A stretch of DNA of 64,000 nucleotides from Pluralibacter sp. (GTDB lineage: Bacteria > Pseudomonadota > Gammaproteobacteria > Enterobacterales > Enterobacteriaceae), in assembly GCF_019237635.1 (NCBI RefSeq), contig NZ_JAFAGS010000052.1:1-64000 (forward strand). Reading direction: 5' to 3'. A program made the translations under genes and the position numbers. Every line of letters begins with the position of its first letter. The stretch's first letter is position 1. Below, one piece after another: positions 11,878-26,676 of this stretch. Below the pieces are notes generated by a model. The model was not told the origin of the DNA. It was given only the letters and a program-made list of their open reading frames with translations, and did no database searches.

Positions 11878-12516
11878 ATGGCTGTCGCTGCCAACAAACG
11901 TTCGGTAATGACGCTGTTTTCTGGTCCTACTGACATCTATAGCCATCAGGTCCGCATTGTGCTGGCCGAGAAAGGTGTCAGCTTTGAGATTGAGCATGTG
12001 GAGCAGGATAATCCACCACAGGATCTGATCGACCTCAACCCGAATCAAAGCGTACCGACACTGGTGGACCGCGAGCTTACGCTGTGGGAGTCCCGCATCA
12101 TCATGGAATACCTTGATGAGCGTTTCCCGCACCCGCCGCTGATGCCGGTTTACCCGGTTGCCCGCGGTGAAAGCCGTCTGTATATGCATCGTATTGAGAA
12201 AGACTGGTACACGCTGATGAACACCATCCAGACCGGCACCGCCGCTCAGGCTGATGCAGCGCGTAAGCAACTGCGTGAAGAACTGCTGGCGATTGCGCCG
12301 GTGTTCACGCAGAAACCCTACTTCCTGAGCGATGAGTTCAGCCTGGTCGATTGCTACCTGGCGCCGCTGTTGTGGCGTTTGCCGGTACTGGGTGTTGAAC
12401 TGAGCGGCACGGGCTCGAAAGAGATGAAAGGTTATATGACGCGCGTTTTCGAACGCGACTCTTTCCTCGCCTCTTTAACTGAAGCCGAACGTGAAATGCG
12501 TCTTGGCCGGGGCTAA
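11878..12516 (+). CDS. sspA: SspA, stringent starvation protein A
   Basis: 212 residues, near-identical to E. coli SspA. It has a glutathione-S-transferase fold: thioredoxin-like N-terminal domain (about 10-85) and helical C-terminal domain (about 90-205). It lacks GST activity and instead binds RNA polymerase-sigma70, lowering H-NS levels during starvation and acid stress and acting as activator of phage P1 late genes. A GGAGG-type site sits 7 bases before the ATG. sspB follows 4 bases after the stop codon. Confidence 0.97.
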   Translation: MAVAANKRSVMTLFSGPTDIYSHQVRIVLAEKGVSFEIEHVEQDNPPQDLIDLNPNQSVPTLVDRELTLWESRIIMEYLDERFPHPPLMPVYPVARGESRLYMHRIEKDWYTLMNTIQTGTAAQADAARKQLREELLAIAPVFTQKPYFLSDEFSLVDCYLAPLLWRLPVLGVELSGTGSKEMKGYMTRVFERDSFLASLTEAEREMRLGRG

Positions 12517-12520
12517 CTGA

Positions 12521-13006
12521 ATGGATGTATCACAACTGACGCCACGCCGCCCTTATCTGCTGCGAGCCTTCTATGAATGGCTGCTGGATAACGAGCTGAC
12601 GCCGCATCTGGTCGTGGATGTTACGCTGCCAGGGGTTCATGTTCCGATGGAATATGCGCGTGACGGGCAAATTGTGCTGAATATCGCGCCGCGCGCGGTC
12701 GGTAATCTTGAGCTCTCTAACGATGAAGTGCGCTTTAATGCGCGCTTTGGCGGCGTTCCTCGCCAGGTCTCAGTGCCGTTGGCGGCCGTACTGGCTGTCT
12801 ATGCGCGTGAAAACGGCGCGGGCACCATGTTCGAGCCGGAAGCCGCGTATGATGAAGAGGTCGAGAGCCTCAACGATGACGCAGGCGCTTCTTCCGAAGG
12901 CGATACGGTCATGTCGCTGATTGATGGCGATAAGCCTGATGATCACGATCCGGATGATACGCCGCCGCCGCGCGGGGGCCGTCCGGCACTGCGCGTTGTG
13001 AAGTAA
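12521..13006 (+). CDS. sspB: SspB, ClpXP specificity-enhancing adaptor
   Basis: 161 residues (E. coli 165). The folded N-terminal domain (about 1-110) binds the ssrA tag and other substrates. A flexible acidic linker (about 112-150), slightly shorter than in E. coli, leads to the C-terminal GRPALRVVK tail (XB peptide), which docks on the ClpX zinc domain. It delivers tagged proteins from stalled ribosomes, and the cleaved RseA fragment, to ClpXP. It is the second gene of the sspAB operon. Confidence 0.97.
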   Translation: MDVSQLTPRRPYLLRAFYEWLLDNELTPHLVVDVTLPGVHVPMEYARDGQIVLNIAPRAVGNLELSNDEVRFNARFGGVPRQVSVPLAAVLAVYARENGAGTMFEPEAAYDEEVESLNDDAGASSEGDTVMSLIDGDKPDDHDPDDTPPPRGGRPALRVVK

Positions 13007-13012
13007 CCGTCC

Positions 13013-13040
13013 AACAGGCCCGCTCGGGCCTGTTTTTTTT
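13013..13040 (+). terminator. Terminator of sspAB
   Basis: A 9-bp stem (13013-13021 with 13026-13034) followed by a run of eight T, 6 bases after the sspB stop codon. Confidence 0.92.
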
Positions 13041-13082
13041 GGTATCAAGCCTTATGGCGCCACAGCACGTTGAGCTCATAAG

Positions 13083-13115
13083 AAAACGCCCGGCAGCGTA
13101 AGGTTGCCGGGCGTT
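13083..13115 (-). terminator. Terminator of gltBD
   Basis: An 11-bp stem (13085-13095 with 13105-13115) with T residues on the minus strand (13086-13083), 5 bases beyond the gltD stop codon. Confidence 0.85.
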
Positions 13116-13120
13116 GTGTT

Positions 13121-19012
<5,892 letters not shown>

Positions 19013-19684
19013 ATCAGTGAACCTCCCCAGGCTCTACGGGACACCCTCCGGTACCGATTGCGCACGGGCACAGAAAGAGCATGGCGACGGGGTTTACACC
19101 TCGCATTCGCCCTCTTTAAATCCTTTTCGCATCGGTACACAAGTTTGAGGACTTGCTGTTAAGAGGGAATCTCAATTACTGCATAAATATGATGAGCAGA
19201 GCGCTCATCCAGAAAGCTTCCAGCGGATTTCCAACTTATCGGGAATCTGGGCACAGGTCAAATGGCAATCTGATTTATGCGGATATGTGCTATGGAGTGG
19301 TAATTTGCTGAAATATAATGAATTTTAAGCTTTTTTACAGTGTGATGAACCTCTAATAATCGACGGGTGAGTGTGATCTGTCTCACTATCTCATGCCGCT
19401 ATTATCACTTATCTGTGCTGATGTGCCGATTTAACGCAGAACTTTCATCTATCCGTGTGAGGTAATACGCGTGATGACACTGTTTTTCACTATGGTGCGG
19501 AGAAACGAAAAAATGAGGGAAGACATAAGGAAAAATTATCAGTGAGAATTTGCATGAAACTGTGTTTATTTTGACTTTTTATGCAATAGATTAAAGGCCT
19601 CCGCGGCGCTTGATCCAGGTCATCGCCGAAAGAGACTAAAAATGGCAGGCTTGGCCCCTTTGCTTCAGGCCGGTCTATCAGATT
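19013..19684. other. gltB-yhcC divergent regulatory region
   Basis: 672 bases without a gene. In E. coli the gltBDF promoter sits in a comparably long region bound by Lrp, IHF, CRP and ArgR. Here a good CRP-type site is visible at 19372-19387, and a weak ARG-box-like core (three mismatches to the consensus) at 19180-19193. I could not assign Lrp or IHF sites by eye. The yhcC-proximal end probably holds its own promoter. Confidence 0.6.
19372..19387. promoter_or_regulatory. CRP-type binding site
   Basis: TGTGA, six bases, TCACT: one mismatch from the TGTGA-N6-TCACA consensus, about 360 bases upstream of the gltB start codon and about 300 upstream of yhcC. Which promoter it serves is not decided by sequence; CRP control of gltBDF has been reported in E. 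coli. Confidence 0.55.
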
Positions 19685-20614
19685 ATGCAGTTACAGAAAT
19701 TAGTCAATATGTTTGGTGGGGATCTTACGCGTCGCTATGGCGAAAAGGTTCATAAGCTGACGCTGCACGGCGGTTTTAGCTGCCCCAACCGCGACGGTAC
19801 GCTGGGCCGCGGCGGCTGCACATTCTGTAATGTCGCCTCGTTTGCCGATGAGGCGCAGCAGCATCGCTCGATTGCCGAACAGCTTTCGCATCAGGCAGCC
19901 CTGGTGAACCGCGCTAAGCGCTATCTCGCCTATTTTCAGGCGTACACCAGCACCTTTGCCGAGGTACAGGTGCTGCGCGACATGTACCAGCAGGCGGTAA
20001 GCCAGGCCAGTATCGTCGGGCTGTGCGTCGGTACACGGCCCGACTGCGTGCCGGAAGCGGTGCTTGATTTGCTCACCGGGTACAGCGATCAGGGGTATGA
20101 AGTGTGGCTGGAGTTGGGGTTACAGTCGGCACAGGACAAAACGCTGCGCCGTATCAATCGCGGACATGATTTCGTCTGCTATCAGAAAACCACGCGGCTT
20201 GCCCGCGAGCGAGGGCTGAAGGTGTGTACGCACCTTATCGTCGGCCTGCCGGGCGAGGGAGAACAGGCATGCCTGCAAACCCTGGAACAGGTGGTGGCGA
20301 CGGGCGTTGACGGCATTAAGCTGCATCCGCTGCATATCGTGACCGGCAGCATCATGGCGAAGGCCTGGCAGGCGGGCCGGCTCGACGGTATTTCGCTGGA
20401 GGACTACACGCGCACCGCCGGAGAGATGATTCGTCATACCCCTCCTGAGGTGGTGTATCACCGAATTTCCGCCAGCGCTCGTCGCCCGACGCTGCTGGCG
20501 CCGCTGTGGTGTGAAAACCGCTGGACCGGGATGGTTGAGCTGGATCGCTATCTGAACGCCTGCGGCGCGCAGGGATCCGCGCTTGGGCGCAGTTGGATCC
20601 TTCCGGGCGCCTGA
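19685..20614 (+). CDS. yhcC: YhcC, radical SAM family protein of unknown substrate
   Basis: 309 residues, as E. coli YhcC. It has a radical-SAM core with a variant cysteine cluster, Cys33, Cys45 and Cys48 (C-x11-C-x2-C, in FSCPNRD...GGCTFC), spaced more widely than the canonical CxxxCxxC and typical of this subfamily. Other conserved blocks are VGTRPDC, LELGLQSA and HLIVGLPGE. The reaction is not known to me. It stands alone, divergent from gltB and about 90 bases upstream of arcB. Confidence 0.92.
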   Translation: MQLQKLVNMFGGDLTRRYGEKVHKLTLHGGFSCPNRDGTLGRGGCTFCNVASFADEAQQHRSIAEQLSHQAALVNRAKRYLAYFQAYTSTFAEVQVLRDMYQQAVSQASIVGLCVGTRPDCVPEAVLDLLTGYSDQGYEVWLELGLQSAQDKTLRRINRGHDFVCYQKTTRLARERGLKVCTHLIVGLPGEGEQACLQTLEQVVATGVDGIKLHPLHIVTGSIMAKAWQAGRLDGISLEDYTRTAGEMIRHTPPEVVYHRISASARRPTLLAPLWCENRWTGMVELDRYLNACGAQGSALGRSWILPGA

Positions 20615-20703
20615 TCCGACCTTTACCGCATTTTTCGCACAACCTTCAACGCGTTGCTCAGAATTGGGTATTATTGAGCGATATTGTGGTGAAGGAATTC
20701 CCT

Positions 20704-23031
20704 ATGAAGCAAATCCGAATGCTTGCGCAGTACTATGTCGACCTGATGATGAAGCTCGGCCTGGTGCGCTTCTCAATGCTGCTGGCGCTGGCGCTGGTGG
20801 TGCTGGCCATTGTCGTACAGATGGCGGTGACCATGGTGTTGCATGGTCAGGTAGAGAGCATTGACGTTATCCGCTCTATCTTTTTTGGCCTGCTGATTAC
20901 GCCCTGGGCGGTCTATTTCTTGTCGGTGGTGGTTGAGCAACTTGAAGAGTCGCGCCAGCGCCTGTCGCGGCTGGTTGAAAAACTTGAGGAGATGCGCGAG
21001 CGCGACCTGAAGCTCAACGTGCAGTTGAAAGACAATATCGCTCAGCTTAATCAGGAAATCAGCGATCGCGAGAAGGCGGAAGCAGAACGCCAGAGCACGC
21101 TTGAGCAGCTCAAAGTTGAAATGCAGGAGCGTGAGGAGACGCAGATCCAGCTTGAGCAACAGTCCTCTTTTCTGCGCTCGTTTCTTGATGCCTCGCCAGA
21201 CCTGGTGTTTTACCGTAACGAAGATAAAGAGTTTTCCGGCTGTAACCGGGCGATGGAACTGTTGACCGGCAAAAGCGAAAAACAGCTGATTCACCTGCAT
21301 CCGCAGGATGTCTACTCCCCGGAGGCGGCGGAGAAGGTGATTGAAACGGATGAAAAGGTCTTCCGCCACAACGTTTCGCTGACCTACGAGCAGTGGCTGG
21401 ATTACCCGGACGGGCGCAAAGCCTGCTTCGAAATCCGCAAAGTGCCTTATTACGACCGTGTCGGCAAGCGTCACGGGCTGATGGGGTTTGGCCGCGATAT
21501 CACTGAACGTAAGCGCTATCAGGACGCCCTGGAACGCGCCAGCCGCGATAAGACCACGTTTATCTCTACCATCAGCCACGAGCTGCGAACGCCGTTGAAC
21601 GGTATTGTCGGTCTGAGCCGGATCCTGCTCGACACCGATCTGACCACTGAGCAGGAAAAATACCTGAAAACGATCCACATCTCTGCGGTGACGTTGGGTA
21701 ATATTTTCAACGATATCATTGATATGGATAAGATGGAGCGGCGCAAGGTGCAGCTCGATAACCAGCCGGTGGATTTTACCGGCTTTATGGCGGATCTCGA
21801 AAACCTCTCCGGGCTGCAGGCGCAGCAAAAGGGGCTGCGCTTCGTGATGGAGCCGACGTTACCGCTGCCGCATAAGGTGATTACCGACGGCACGCGTCTG
21901 CGCCAGATCCTCTGGAACCTTATCAGCAATGCCGTCAAATTTACCCAGCAGGGTGAGGTGACGGTGCGGGTTCGCTATGACGCGGGCGATATGCTGCGCT
22001 TTGAGGTGGAAGATTCCGGGATCGGTATTCCGCAGGAAGAGCAGGATAAGATTTTCGCCATGTACTATCAGGTTAAAGACAGCCATGGCGGTAAACCAGC
22101 GACGGGGACCGGCATTGGTCTTGCGGTATCAAAACGGCTGGCGAAAAGTATGGGCGGCGACATTATCGTGAACAGCGTTCCGGGGAAAGGCTCCCTCTTT
22201 ACGCTGACGGTCAACGCGCCAGCGGTGATTGAAGAAGGGGCTGATGCTCAGGACGATGACGACATGCCGCTGCCGGCGCTGCACGTGCTGCTGGTGGAGG
22301 ATATTGAGCTGAACGTTATCGTGGCCCGCTCGGTGCTGGAGAAGTTGGGTAACAGCGTCGACGTGGCGATGACCGGGAAAGCGGCGCTGGAGATGTTCTC
22401 ACCGACCGAATATGACCTGGTGCTGCTGGATATCCAGCTGCCGGATATGACCGGGCTGGATATTTCGCGTGAGCTGAAAAGACGTTACGCCGCTGACGAA
22501 CTGCCGCCGCTGGTGGCGCTGACCGCCAACGTCCTGAAGGACAAAAAAGAGTATCTCGATGCGGGAATGGATGACGTGCTGAGCAAGCCGTTGGCCGTAC
22601 CGGCGTTGACGGCAATGATTAAGAAATTCTGGGATACCTGTGACGATGAGGAGAGCCATGTGACAACGCAAGACAGTAGCAAAGCGCAAAGCGTGTTGGA
22701 TATCGCGATGCTTGAGCAGTATATCGAACTGGTTGGCCCGAAACTGATTACCGACGGTCTGGCGATATTCGAGAAAATGATGCCTGGTTATCTGTCCGTG
22801 CTGGAGTCGAACCTGACGGCGCGCGATCAAAAGGGCATTGTTGAGGAAGGGCACAAAATTAAAGGCGCGGCAGGTTCCGTGGGGCTGCGTCATATTCAGC
22901 AGCTCGGCCAGCAGATTCAGTCACCTGATTTACCTGCCTGGTGGGATAATGTTGGTGAATGGGTTGAAGAGATGAAAACCGAATGGCCGCAGGACGTCGC
23001 GACGCTGAAAGCCTGGGTTGCCAACCGATAA
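20704..23031 (+). CDS. arcB: ArcB, tripartite redox sensor kinase of the Arc system
   Basis: 775 residues from MKQIRM; the longer in-frame reading from 20593 overlaps yhcC and is rejected. Two transmembrane helices (about 23-45 and 55-77) are followed by a coiled coil (about 78-150), a PAS domain (about 153-270) with redox-active Cys180 and Cys241, a histidine kinase core with His292 (SHELRTPLNG), a receiver with Asp576 (LLDIQLP) and an HPt domain with His717. It senses quinone redox state and passes phosphate to ArcA, which represses aerobic metabolism genes. All phosphorelay residues keep E. coli numbering. Confidence 0.98.
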   Translation: MKQIRMLAQYYVDLMMKLGLVRFSMLLALALVVLAIVVQMAVTMVLHGQVESIDVIRSIFFGLLITPWAVYFLSVVVEQLEESRQRLSRLVEKLEEMRERDLKLNVQLKDNIAQLNQEISDREKAEAERQSTLEQLKVEMQEREETQIQLEQQSSFLRSFLDASPDLVFYRNEDKEFSGCNRAMELLTGKSEKQLIHLHPQDVYSPEAAEKVIETDEKVFRHNVSLTYEQWLDYPDGRKACFEIRKVPYYDRVGKRHGLMGFGRDITERKRYQDALERASRDKTTFISTISHELRTPLNGIVGLSRILLDTDLTTEQEKYLKTIHISAVTLGNIFNDIIDMDKMERRKVQLDNQPVDFTGFMADLENLSGLQAQQKGLRFVMEPTLPLPHKVITDGTRLRQILWNLISNAVKFTQQGEVTVRVRYDAGDMLRFEVEDSGIGIPQEEQDKIFAMYYQVKDSHGGKPATGTGIGLAVSKRLAKSMGGDIIVNSVPGKGSLFTLTVNAPAVIEEGADAQDDDDMPLPALHVLLVEDIELNVIVARSVLEKLGNSVDVAMTGKAALEMFSPTEYDLVLLDIQLPDMTGLDISRELKRRYAADELPPLVALTANVLKDKKEYLDAGMDDVLSKPLAVPALTAMIKKFWDTCDDEESHVTTQDSSKAQSVLDIAMLEQYIELVGPKLITDGLAIFEKMMPGYLSVLESNLTARDQKGIVEEGHKIKGAAGSVGLRHIQQLGQQIQSPDLPAWWDNVGEWVEEMKTEWPQDVATLKAWVANR

Positions 23032-23152
23032 AAAAATGACCCCGGATTGACCGGGGTGCGCGAATACTGCGCCAACACCAGGGAAATTGTGGCTGCGCCG
23101 GAATCGTTAGAATGGTTTTTGGCAAGGACGCAACCCTGAAATAAGGCTGCAC
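23032..23152 (-). ncRNA. arcZ: ArcZ small regulatory RNA
   Basis: Read on the minus strand, this 121-base stretch starts GTGCAGCC and contains the conserved ArcZ core ATTTCCCTGGTGTTGGCGCA. It ends in a GC hairpin (23039-23045 with 23051-23057) and a T6 tract touching the arcB stop codon. Length, position and orientation agree with E. coli ArcZ, an Hfq-dependent RNA that is processed to its 3' half, activates rpoS translation and represses motility and other targets; ArcA represses it. The 5' half differs clearly from E. coli while the 3' half is nearly unchanged, as expected if only the processed part base-pairs. A TATCTT -10 lies 7 bases upstream of the predicted start. Confidence 0.92.
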
Positions 23153-23271
23153 GCTCATAAGATAGCAAAACTTAAAATATTTGTTATGCAAATCATAAAA
23201 ATATGTGAAGCGTAGCGGTTAATTTAAATTTTCTAAAGCGTTTCATGCTGTTGAAAAGAAGGACTGAGGCG

Positions 23272-23925
23272 ATGAAAAGAATTGGCGTAGTACTAAGCGG
23301 GTGTGGCGTCTACGACGGCACGGAAATTCATGAAGCGGTAATTACACTGCTGGCGATTGCCCGCAGCGGCGCGAAGGCGGTCTGTTTTGCGCCGGATAAA
23401 AGCCAGGCGGATGTGATTAATCACCTTGCGGCTGAACCCATGGCGGAAAATCGTAACGTCCTGATTGAAGCCGCGCGTATTGCCCGCGGCGAGATTCAGC
23501 CGCTGTCGCAGGCCCGTGCAGAGACGCTTGATGCGCTGATCGTCCCCGGCGGCTTTGGCGCGGCGAAAAATCTCAGTAACTTTGCCGCCGAAGGCAGTCA
23601 ATGCGTGGTTGACAGCGCCCTGGCTCAGCTCGCCCGGTCGTTGCATCAGGCGGGAAAACCGCTGGGGTTTATGTGTATCGCTCCGGCGCTGCTGCCGAAA
23701 ATTTTTGATTTTCCGCTGCGTCTTACCATCGGCACCGATATTGATACGGCAGAAGTGCTGGAGGATATGGGGGCTGAGCACGTACCGTGCCCGGTTGACG
23801 ATATCGTGGTGGATGAAGACAACAAAGTGATCACGACGCCAGCCTACATGCTGGCGCAGAACATTGCCGAAGCGGCGACAGGGATTGAGAAACTGGTGGC
23901 GCGCGTGCTGGCTTTGTGCGAATGA
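23272..23925 (+). CDS. elbB: ElbB, DJ-1/PfpI-superfamily glyoxalase-like protein
   Basis: 217 residues from MKRIGV, the E. coli length, with a GAGG-type site upstream; the earlier in-frame start at 23245 is less likely. The class I amidotransferase-like fold shows the nucleophile elbow GFMCIAPA with Cys135, plus an acidic residue near the N-terminus (VYDGTEIHE). E. coli ElbB is described as an isoprenoid biosynthesis-associated protein with weak glyoxalase III activity; the physiological role is uncertain. Its last bases overlap the mtgA start codon (ATGA), so the two are translationally coupled. Confidence 0.95.
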   Translation: MKRIGVVLSGCGVYDGTEIHEAVITLLAIARSGAKAVCFAPDKSQADVINHLAAEPMAENRNVLIEAARIARGEIQPLSQARAETLDALIVPGGFGAAKNLSNFAAEGSQCVVDSALAQLARSLHQAGKPLGFMCIAPALLPKIFDFPLRLTIGTDIDTAEVLEDMGAEHVPCPVDDIVVDEDNKVITTPAYMLAQNIAEAATGIEKLVARVLALCE

Positions 23926-24653
23926 GAGCACGCCTTTCCCCGCTTGCCTGGGCAAAGCGGTTCTTCCTTCGTGTAGCGCTGGTGCTGGCGGTATTCTGGG
24001 GGGGCGGTATCGCCCTGTTCAGCGTCGTGCCGGTTCCCTTTTCCGCCGTGATGGCGGAGCGTCAGCTCGGCGCCTGGCTGCGGGGGGATTTTCACTACGT
24101 TGCGCACGCCGACTGGGTGAGCATGAGCGATATGTCGCCGTGGATGGGGCTGGCGGTGATTGCCGCCGAGGACCAGAAATTCCCTGACCACTGGGGGTTT
24201 GACGTCTCCGCCATTGAGAAAGCGCTGGCGCATAACGAGCGTAACGAAAACCGTATTCGCGGCGCGTCTACGCTGTCTCAGCAGACGGCCAAAAACCTGT
24301 TTCTCTGGGATGGCCGCAGCTGGTTGCGTAAAGGGCTGGAGGCTGGCTTAACGCTCGGTATTGAAACCCTCTGGAGCAAAAGGCGTATTCTGACGGTGTA
24401 CCTGAATATTGCGGAATTTGGCGAGGGCGTGTTTGGCGTAGAAGCCGCTTCGCAGCGTTACTTTCATAAACCTGCCAGCCGACTGACGATGTCTGAAGCG
24501 GCGCTGCTCGCTGCGGTATTGCCGAATCCTGTTCGCTTTCGCGCCGATGCGCCGTCAGGCTATGTACGCAGCCGCCAGGCGTGGATCCTGCGCCAGATGC
24601 GGCAGCTTGGTGGGGAAGGGTTTATGACGGAAAATAAGCTGTACGCGAAGTGA
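23922..24653 (+). CDS. mtgA: MtgA, monofunctional peptidoglycan glycosyltransferase
   Basis: 243 residues from the ATG that overlaps the elbB stop codon by 4 bases. A transmembrane helix (about 15-37) is followed by a GT51 domain with its motifs: [14 protein letters not shown] (catalytic Glu), [15 protein letters not shown], and [14 protein letters not shown]. It polymerises lipid II into glycan strands at the periplasmic face, without a transpeptidase domain. The N-terminus before the helix diverges from E. coli. It converges on npr with only 12 bases between the stop codons. Confidence 0.95.
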   Translation: MRARLSPLAWAKRFFLRVALVLAVFWGGGIALFSVVPVPFSAVMAERQLGAWLRGDFHYVAHADWVSMSDMSPWMGLAVIAAEDQKFPDHWGFDVSAIEKALAHNERNENRIRGASTLSQQTAKNLFLWDGRSWLRKGLEAGLTLGIETLWSKRRILTVYLNIAEFGEGVFGVEAASQRYFHKPASRLTMSEAALLAAVLPNPVRFRADAPSGYVRSRQAWILRQMRQLGGEGFMTENKLYAK

Positions 24654-24665
24654 AATGCGTCGCGG

Positions 24666-24938
24666 TTAGTCTTCGTCGAATCCGGCGTTAAACAGCGCAA
24701 TCACCGCTGACAGTGCTTCCTGCTCCTGCGGGCCGCTGGCCTCAATCTCTATCTGCCGCCCTTTGGCGGAATCCAGCATGAGCAGTGCAATGACGCTGCT
24801 GGCTTCCGCTTCCGCGCCTTCGTCATTACGCAGCAGCACCTCGGCATCAAATCCCTGCACCAGCTCAAACAGTTTCATGGCCGGGCGCGCATGCATGCCC
24901 AGCTTATTGGTGATTTCAACGGTTTGCTTTACGGTCAT
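24666..24938 (-). CDS. npr: NPr, phosphocarrier protein of the nitrogen PTS
   Basis: 90 residues, an HPr paralogue with the active-site His16 in KLGMHARPA. The HPr regulatory serine region is present but altered, as usual for NPr. Phosphate flows from PEP through PtsP (EI-Ntr) to NPr and then to PtsN. It also interacts with LpxD in E. coli. Its start overlaps the rapZ stop by 4 bases (ATGA), which marks the end of the rpoN operon. Confidence 0.97.
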   Translation of the reverse strand: MTVKQTVEITNKLGMHARPAMKLFELVQGFDAEVLLRNDEGAEAEASSVIALLMLDSAKGRQIEIEASGPQEQEALSAVIALFNAGFDED

Positions 24939-25789
24939 GTTTTGCGTTTTTCCAGCGTCCGGTGACGAGACTGAACGTTTTTACCGCGCGAGCGGAAATA
25001 GTCAGCCAGCTGCTCGGCAATGTACACCGAGCGGTGTTTACCGCCGGTACAGCCGATAGCGACCGTCAGGTAGCTACGGTTGTTGGTTTCCAGCATAGGT
25101 AACCATAGCTCAAGATAGCTGCGGGTCTGGTAGATAAAATTGTGTACCTCGGTATGCCTGTCGAGAAACGCGGCGACGGGCTTATCGAGGCCGGTCATCG
25201 GACGCAGCTTCGGGTCCCAGTGCGGGTTGGGTAAAAAACGGACGTCAAACACGTAGTCGGCATCGATAGGGATACCGTGCTTAAAGCCAAACGATTCAAA
25301 CACCATCGTCAGCTCGCGCTCGCGTTTACCCAGCAGGCGCGTCCTGAGCATCTCGGCCAGTTCATGGACCGACATCTCAGAGGTATCGACAATCAGGTCG
25401 GCCCGGGAGCGCAGGGGCTCGAGCAGGTCGCTTTCCTGGTCGATGGCGCTTTCCAGAGACAGGTTTTTGCTGGAGAGCGGGTGCAGGCGCCGGGTATCGC
25501 TGTAGCGGCGGATCAGCGTATTGCGATCGGCATCAAGGAACAGCAGCTGCGGCGAGAAGGCTTCCGGCAGGTTTTTCATGGCCTGTTCGAAAATTTCTGG
25601 CGATTCCGGCATGTTGCGCACGTCAATGCTTACCGCCGCGGAGATATTTCTGTCCACCAGGCTTTTGGCCAGTTCAGGCAGCAGGACGACCGGCAGATTA
25701 TCTACACAGTAGAAGCCCATATCCTCCAACGCGCGTAAGGCGACGGATTTCCCCGAGCCTGAACGACCGCTGACGATCATCAGTACCAT
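24935..25789 (-). CDS. rapZ: RapZ, RNase adaptor controlling GlmZ decay
   Basis: 284 residues, the E. coli length. An N-terminal P-loop kinase-like domain carries Walker A GRSGSGKS (8-15). The C-terminal domain (about 155-284, with [18 protein letters not shown] and a basic tail ending KRKT) binds RNA and glucosamine-6-phosphate. RapZ delivers the sRNA GlmZ to RNase E and so sets glmS expression, with GlmY as decoy. It lies between ptsN and npr in the rpoN operon. Confidence 0.97.
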   Translation of the reverse strand: MVLMIVSGRSGSGKSVALRALEDMGFYCVDNLPVVLLPELAKSLVDRNISAAVSIDVRNMPESPEIFEQAMKNLPEAFSPQLLFLDADRNTLIRRYSDTRRLHPLSSKNLSLESAIDQESDLLEPLRSRADLIVDTSEMSVHELAEMLRTRLLGKRERELTMVFESFGFKHGIPIDADYVFDVRFLPNPHWDPKLRPMTGLDKPVAAFLDRHTEVHNFIYQTRSYLELWLPMLETNNRSYLTVAIGCTGGKHRSVYIAEQLADYFRSRGKNVQSRHRTLEKRKT

Positions 25790-25820
25790 CTACTGTATCT
25801 CCTCACAACAGGATTCCTCA

Positions 25821-26309
25821 TTACGCGTCATCACTGCCTTCTTCTCCAGTGATAATCTGGTACAACTCTTCGTCGCTCTGCGCGCTGCGCAGGCGGCGGC
25901 AGATCGTTTTATCCGCCAGACGCTTCGCCACCAGAGAGAGCGTATGCAGGTGCGTTTTGGTTTGATCGGCCGGTACCAGCAGGGCGAACAGCAGGTCTAC
26001 GGGCTGATTATCAATGGCGTCAAACGGGATTGGCGTTTCCAGTTGCACAAAGACGCCGACGGCGCGCAAGGTATCCTCCTCCAGCTTACCGTGAGGGATG
26101 GCGATGCCGTTGCCGATGCCGGTACTGCCCATTTTCTCGCGGGTCAGTATGGCTTCGAATACCACCTGAGGCGGTAAACTGAGCTGTTTGGCAGCCAGTT
26201 CGCTGATGATTTCCAGCGCACGTTTTTTACTCTGGCAGTGAACGCCACTGCGGGTACATTCCTGGTTAAGGACATTGCTCAGTTGAAGAGCGGAATCGTT
26301 GTTCATCAT
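25821..26309 (-). CDS. ptsN: PtsN, EIIA component of the nitrogen PTS
   Basis: 162 residues from MMNNDSALQL, aligned with E. coli PtsN at its start. The ATG at 26309 has AGGTG 5 bases upstream; the next codon is also ATG. An in-frame extension to 26366 runs into a palindromic intergenic element and is rejected. The PTS EIIA type 2 domain carries the phosphorylated His73 (IAIPHGK). PtsN adjusts potassium transport (TrkA, KdpD), PhoR and the stringent response according to its phosphorylation. Confidence 0.97.
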   Translation of the reverse strand: MMNNDSALQLSNVLNQECTRSGVHCQSKKRALEIISELAAKQLSLPPQVVFEAILTREKMGSTGIGNGIAIPHGKLEEDTLRAVGVFVQLETPIPFDAIDNQPVDLLFALLVPADQTKTHLHTLSLVAKRLADKTICRRLRSAQSDEELYQIITGEEGSDDA

Positions 26310-26323
26310 AATTTCACCTGCGT

Positions 26324-26355
26324 TTCGCCTGACGCGCACTATGGCATCAGGCGAA
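26324..26355. repeat. REP-like palindrome between ptsN and hpf
   Basis: A 9-bp inverted repeat (26324-26332 with 26347-26355, arms TTCGCCTGA/TCAGGCGAA) in the 57-base gap. The arms and internal bases resemble enterobacterial REP (PU) elements, which protect upstream mRNA or bind gyrase and IHF. Only one copy was noticed in this window. Confidence 0.45.
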
Positions 26356-26366
26356 CGCCCGGACAA

Positions 26367-26654
26367 TTAGTGTTGTTTCAGTTTATCTTTATGTTTGGTC
26401 AACTGTCGTGCCAGCTTATCGATAAGACCATCAATAGCGGCATACATATCCTGCCCTTCCGCGCTGGCATGGATTTCACCACCGTTAACATGCAGGGTGG
26501 CATCCGATATATGAGTCACTTTCTCCACTTTTAACACAATATAGACCTGATTAATGCGTTCGAAAAACTGTTCCAGTTTAGCGAATTTCGATGTCACGAA
26601 CTCGCGCAGAGACTCAGTAATTTCGACATTGTGTCCTGTGATATTGAGCTGCAT
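26367..26654 (-). CDS. hpf: HPF, short ribosome hibernation-promoting factor
   Basis: 95 residues, the E. coli length. It has the YfiA/HPF beta-alpha-beta-beta-beta-alpha fold and a basic C-terminal helix ending KLARQLTKHKDKLKQH. In stationary phase it binds the 30S decoding region and, with RMF, drives 100S dimer formation. It lies 22 bases downstream of rpoN in the same operon. Confidence 0.97.
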   Translation of the reverse strand: MQLNITGHNVEITESLREFVTSKFAKLEQFFERINQVYIVLKVEKVTHISDATLHVNGGEIHASAEGQDMYAAIDGLIDKLARQLTKHKDKLKQH

Positions 26655-26676
26655 AGTGTCTTCCTTATCGGTTGTG

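Noticed and set aside
23032-23060. Hairpin just after arcB as an arcB terminator
   Set aside because: It has no T tract on the + strand; the T tract is on the minus strand, where it ends ArcZ.
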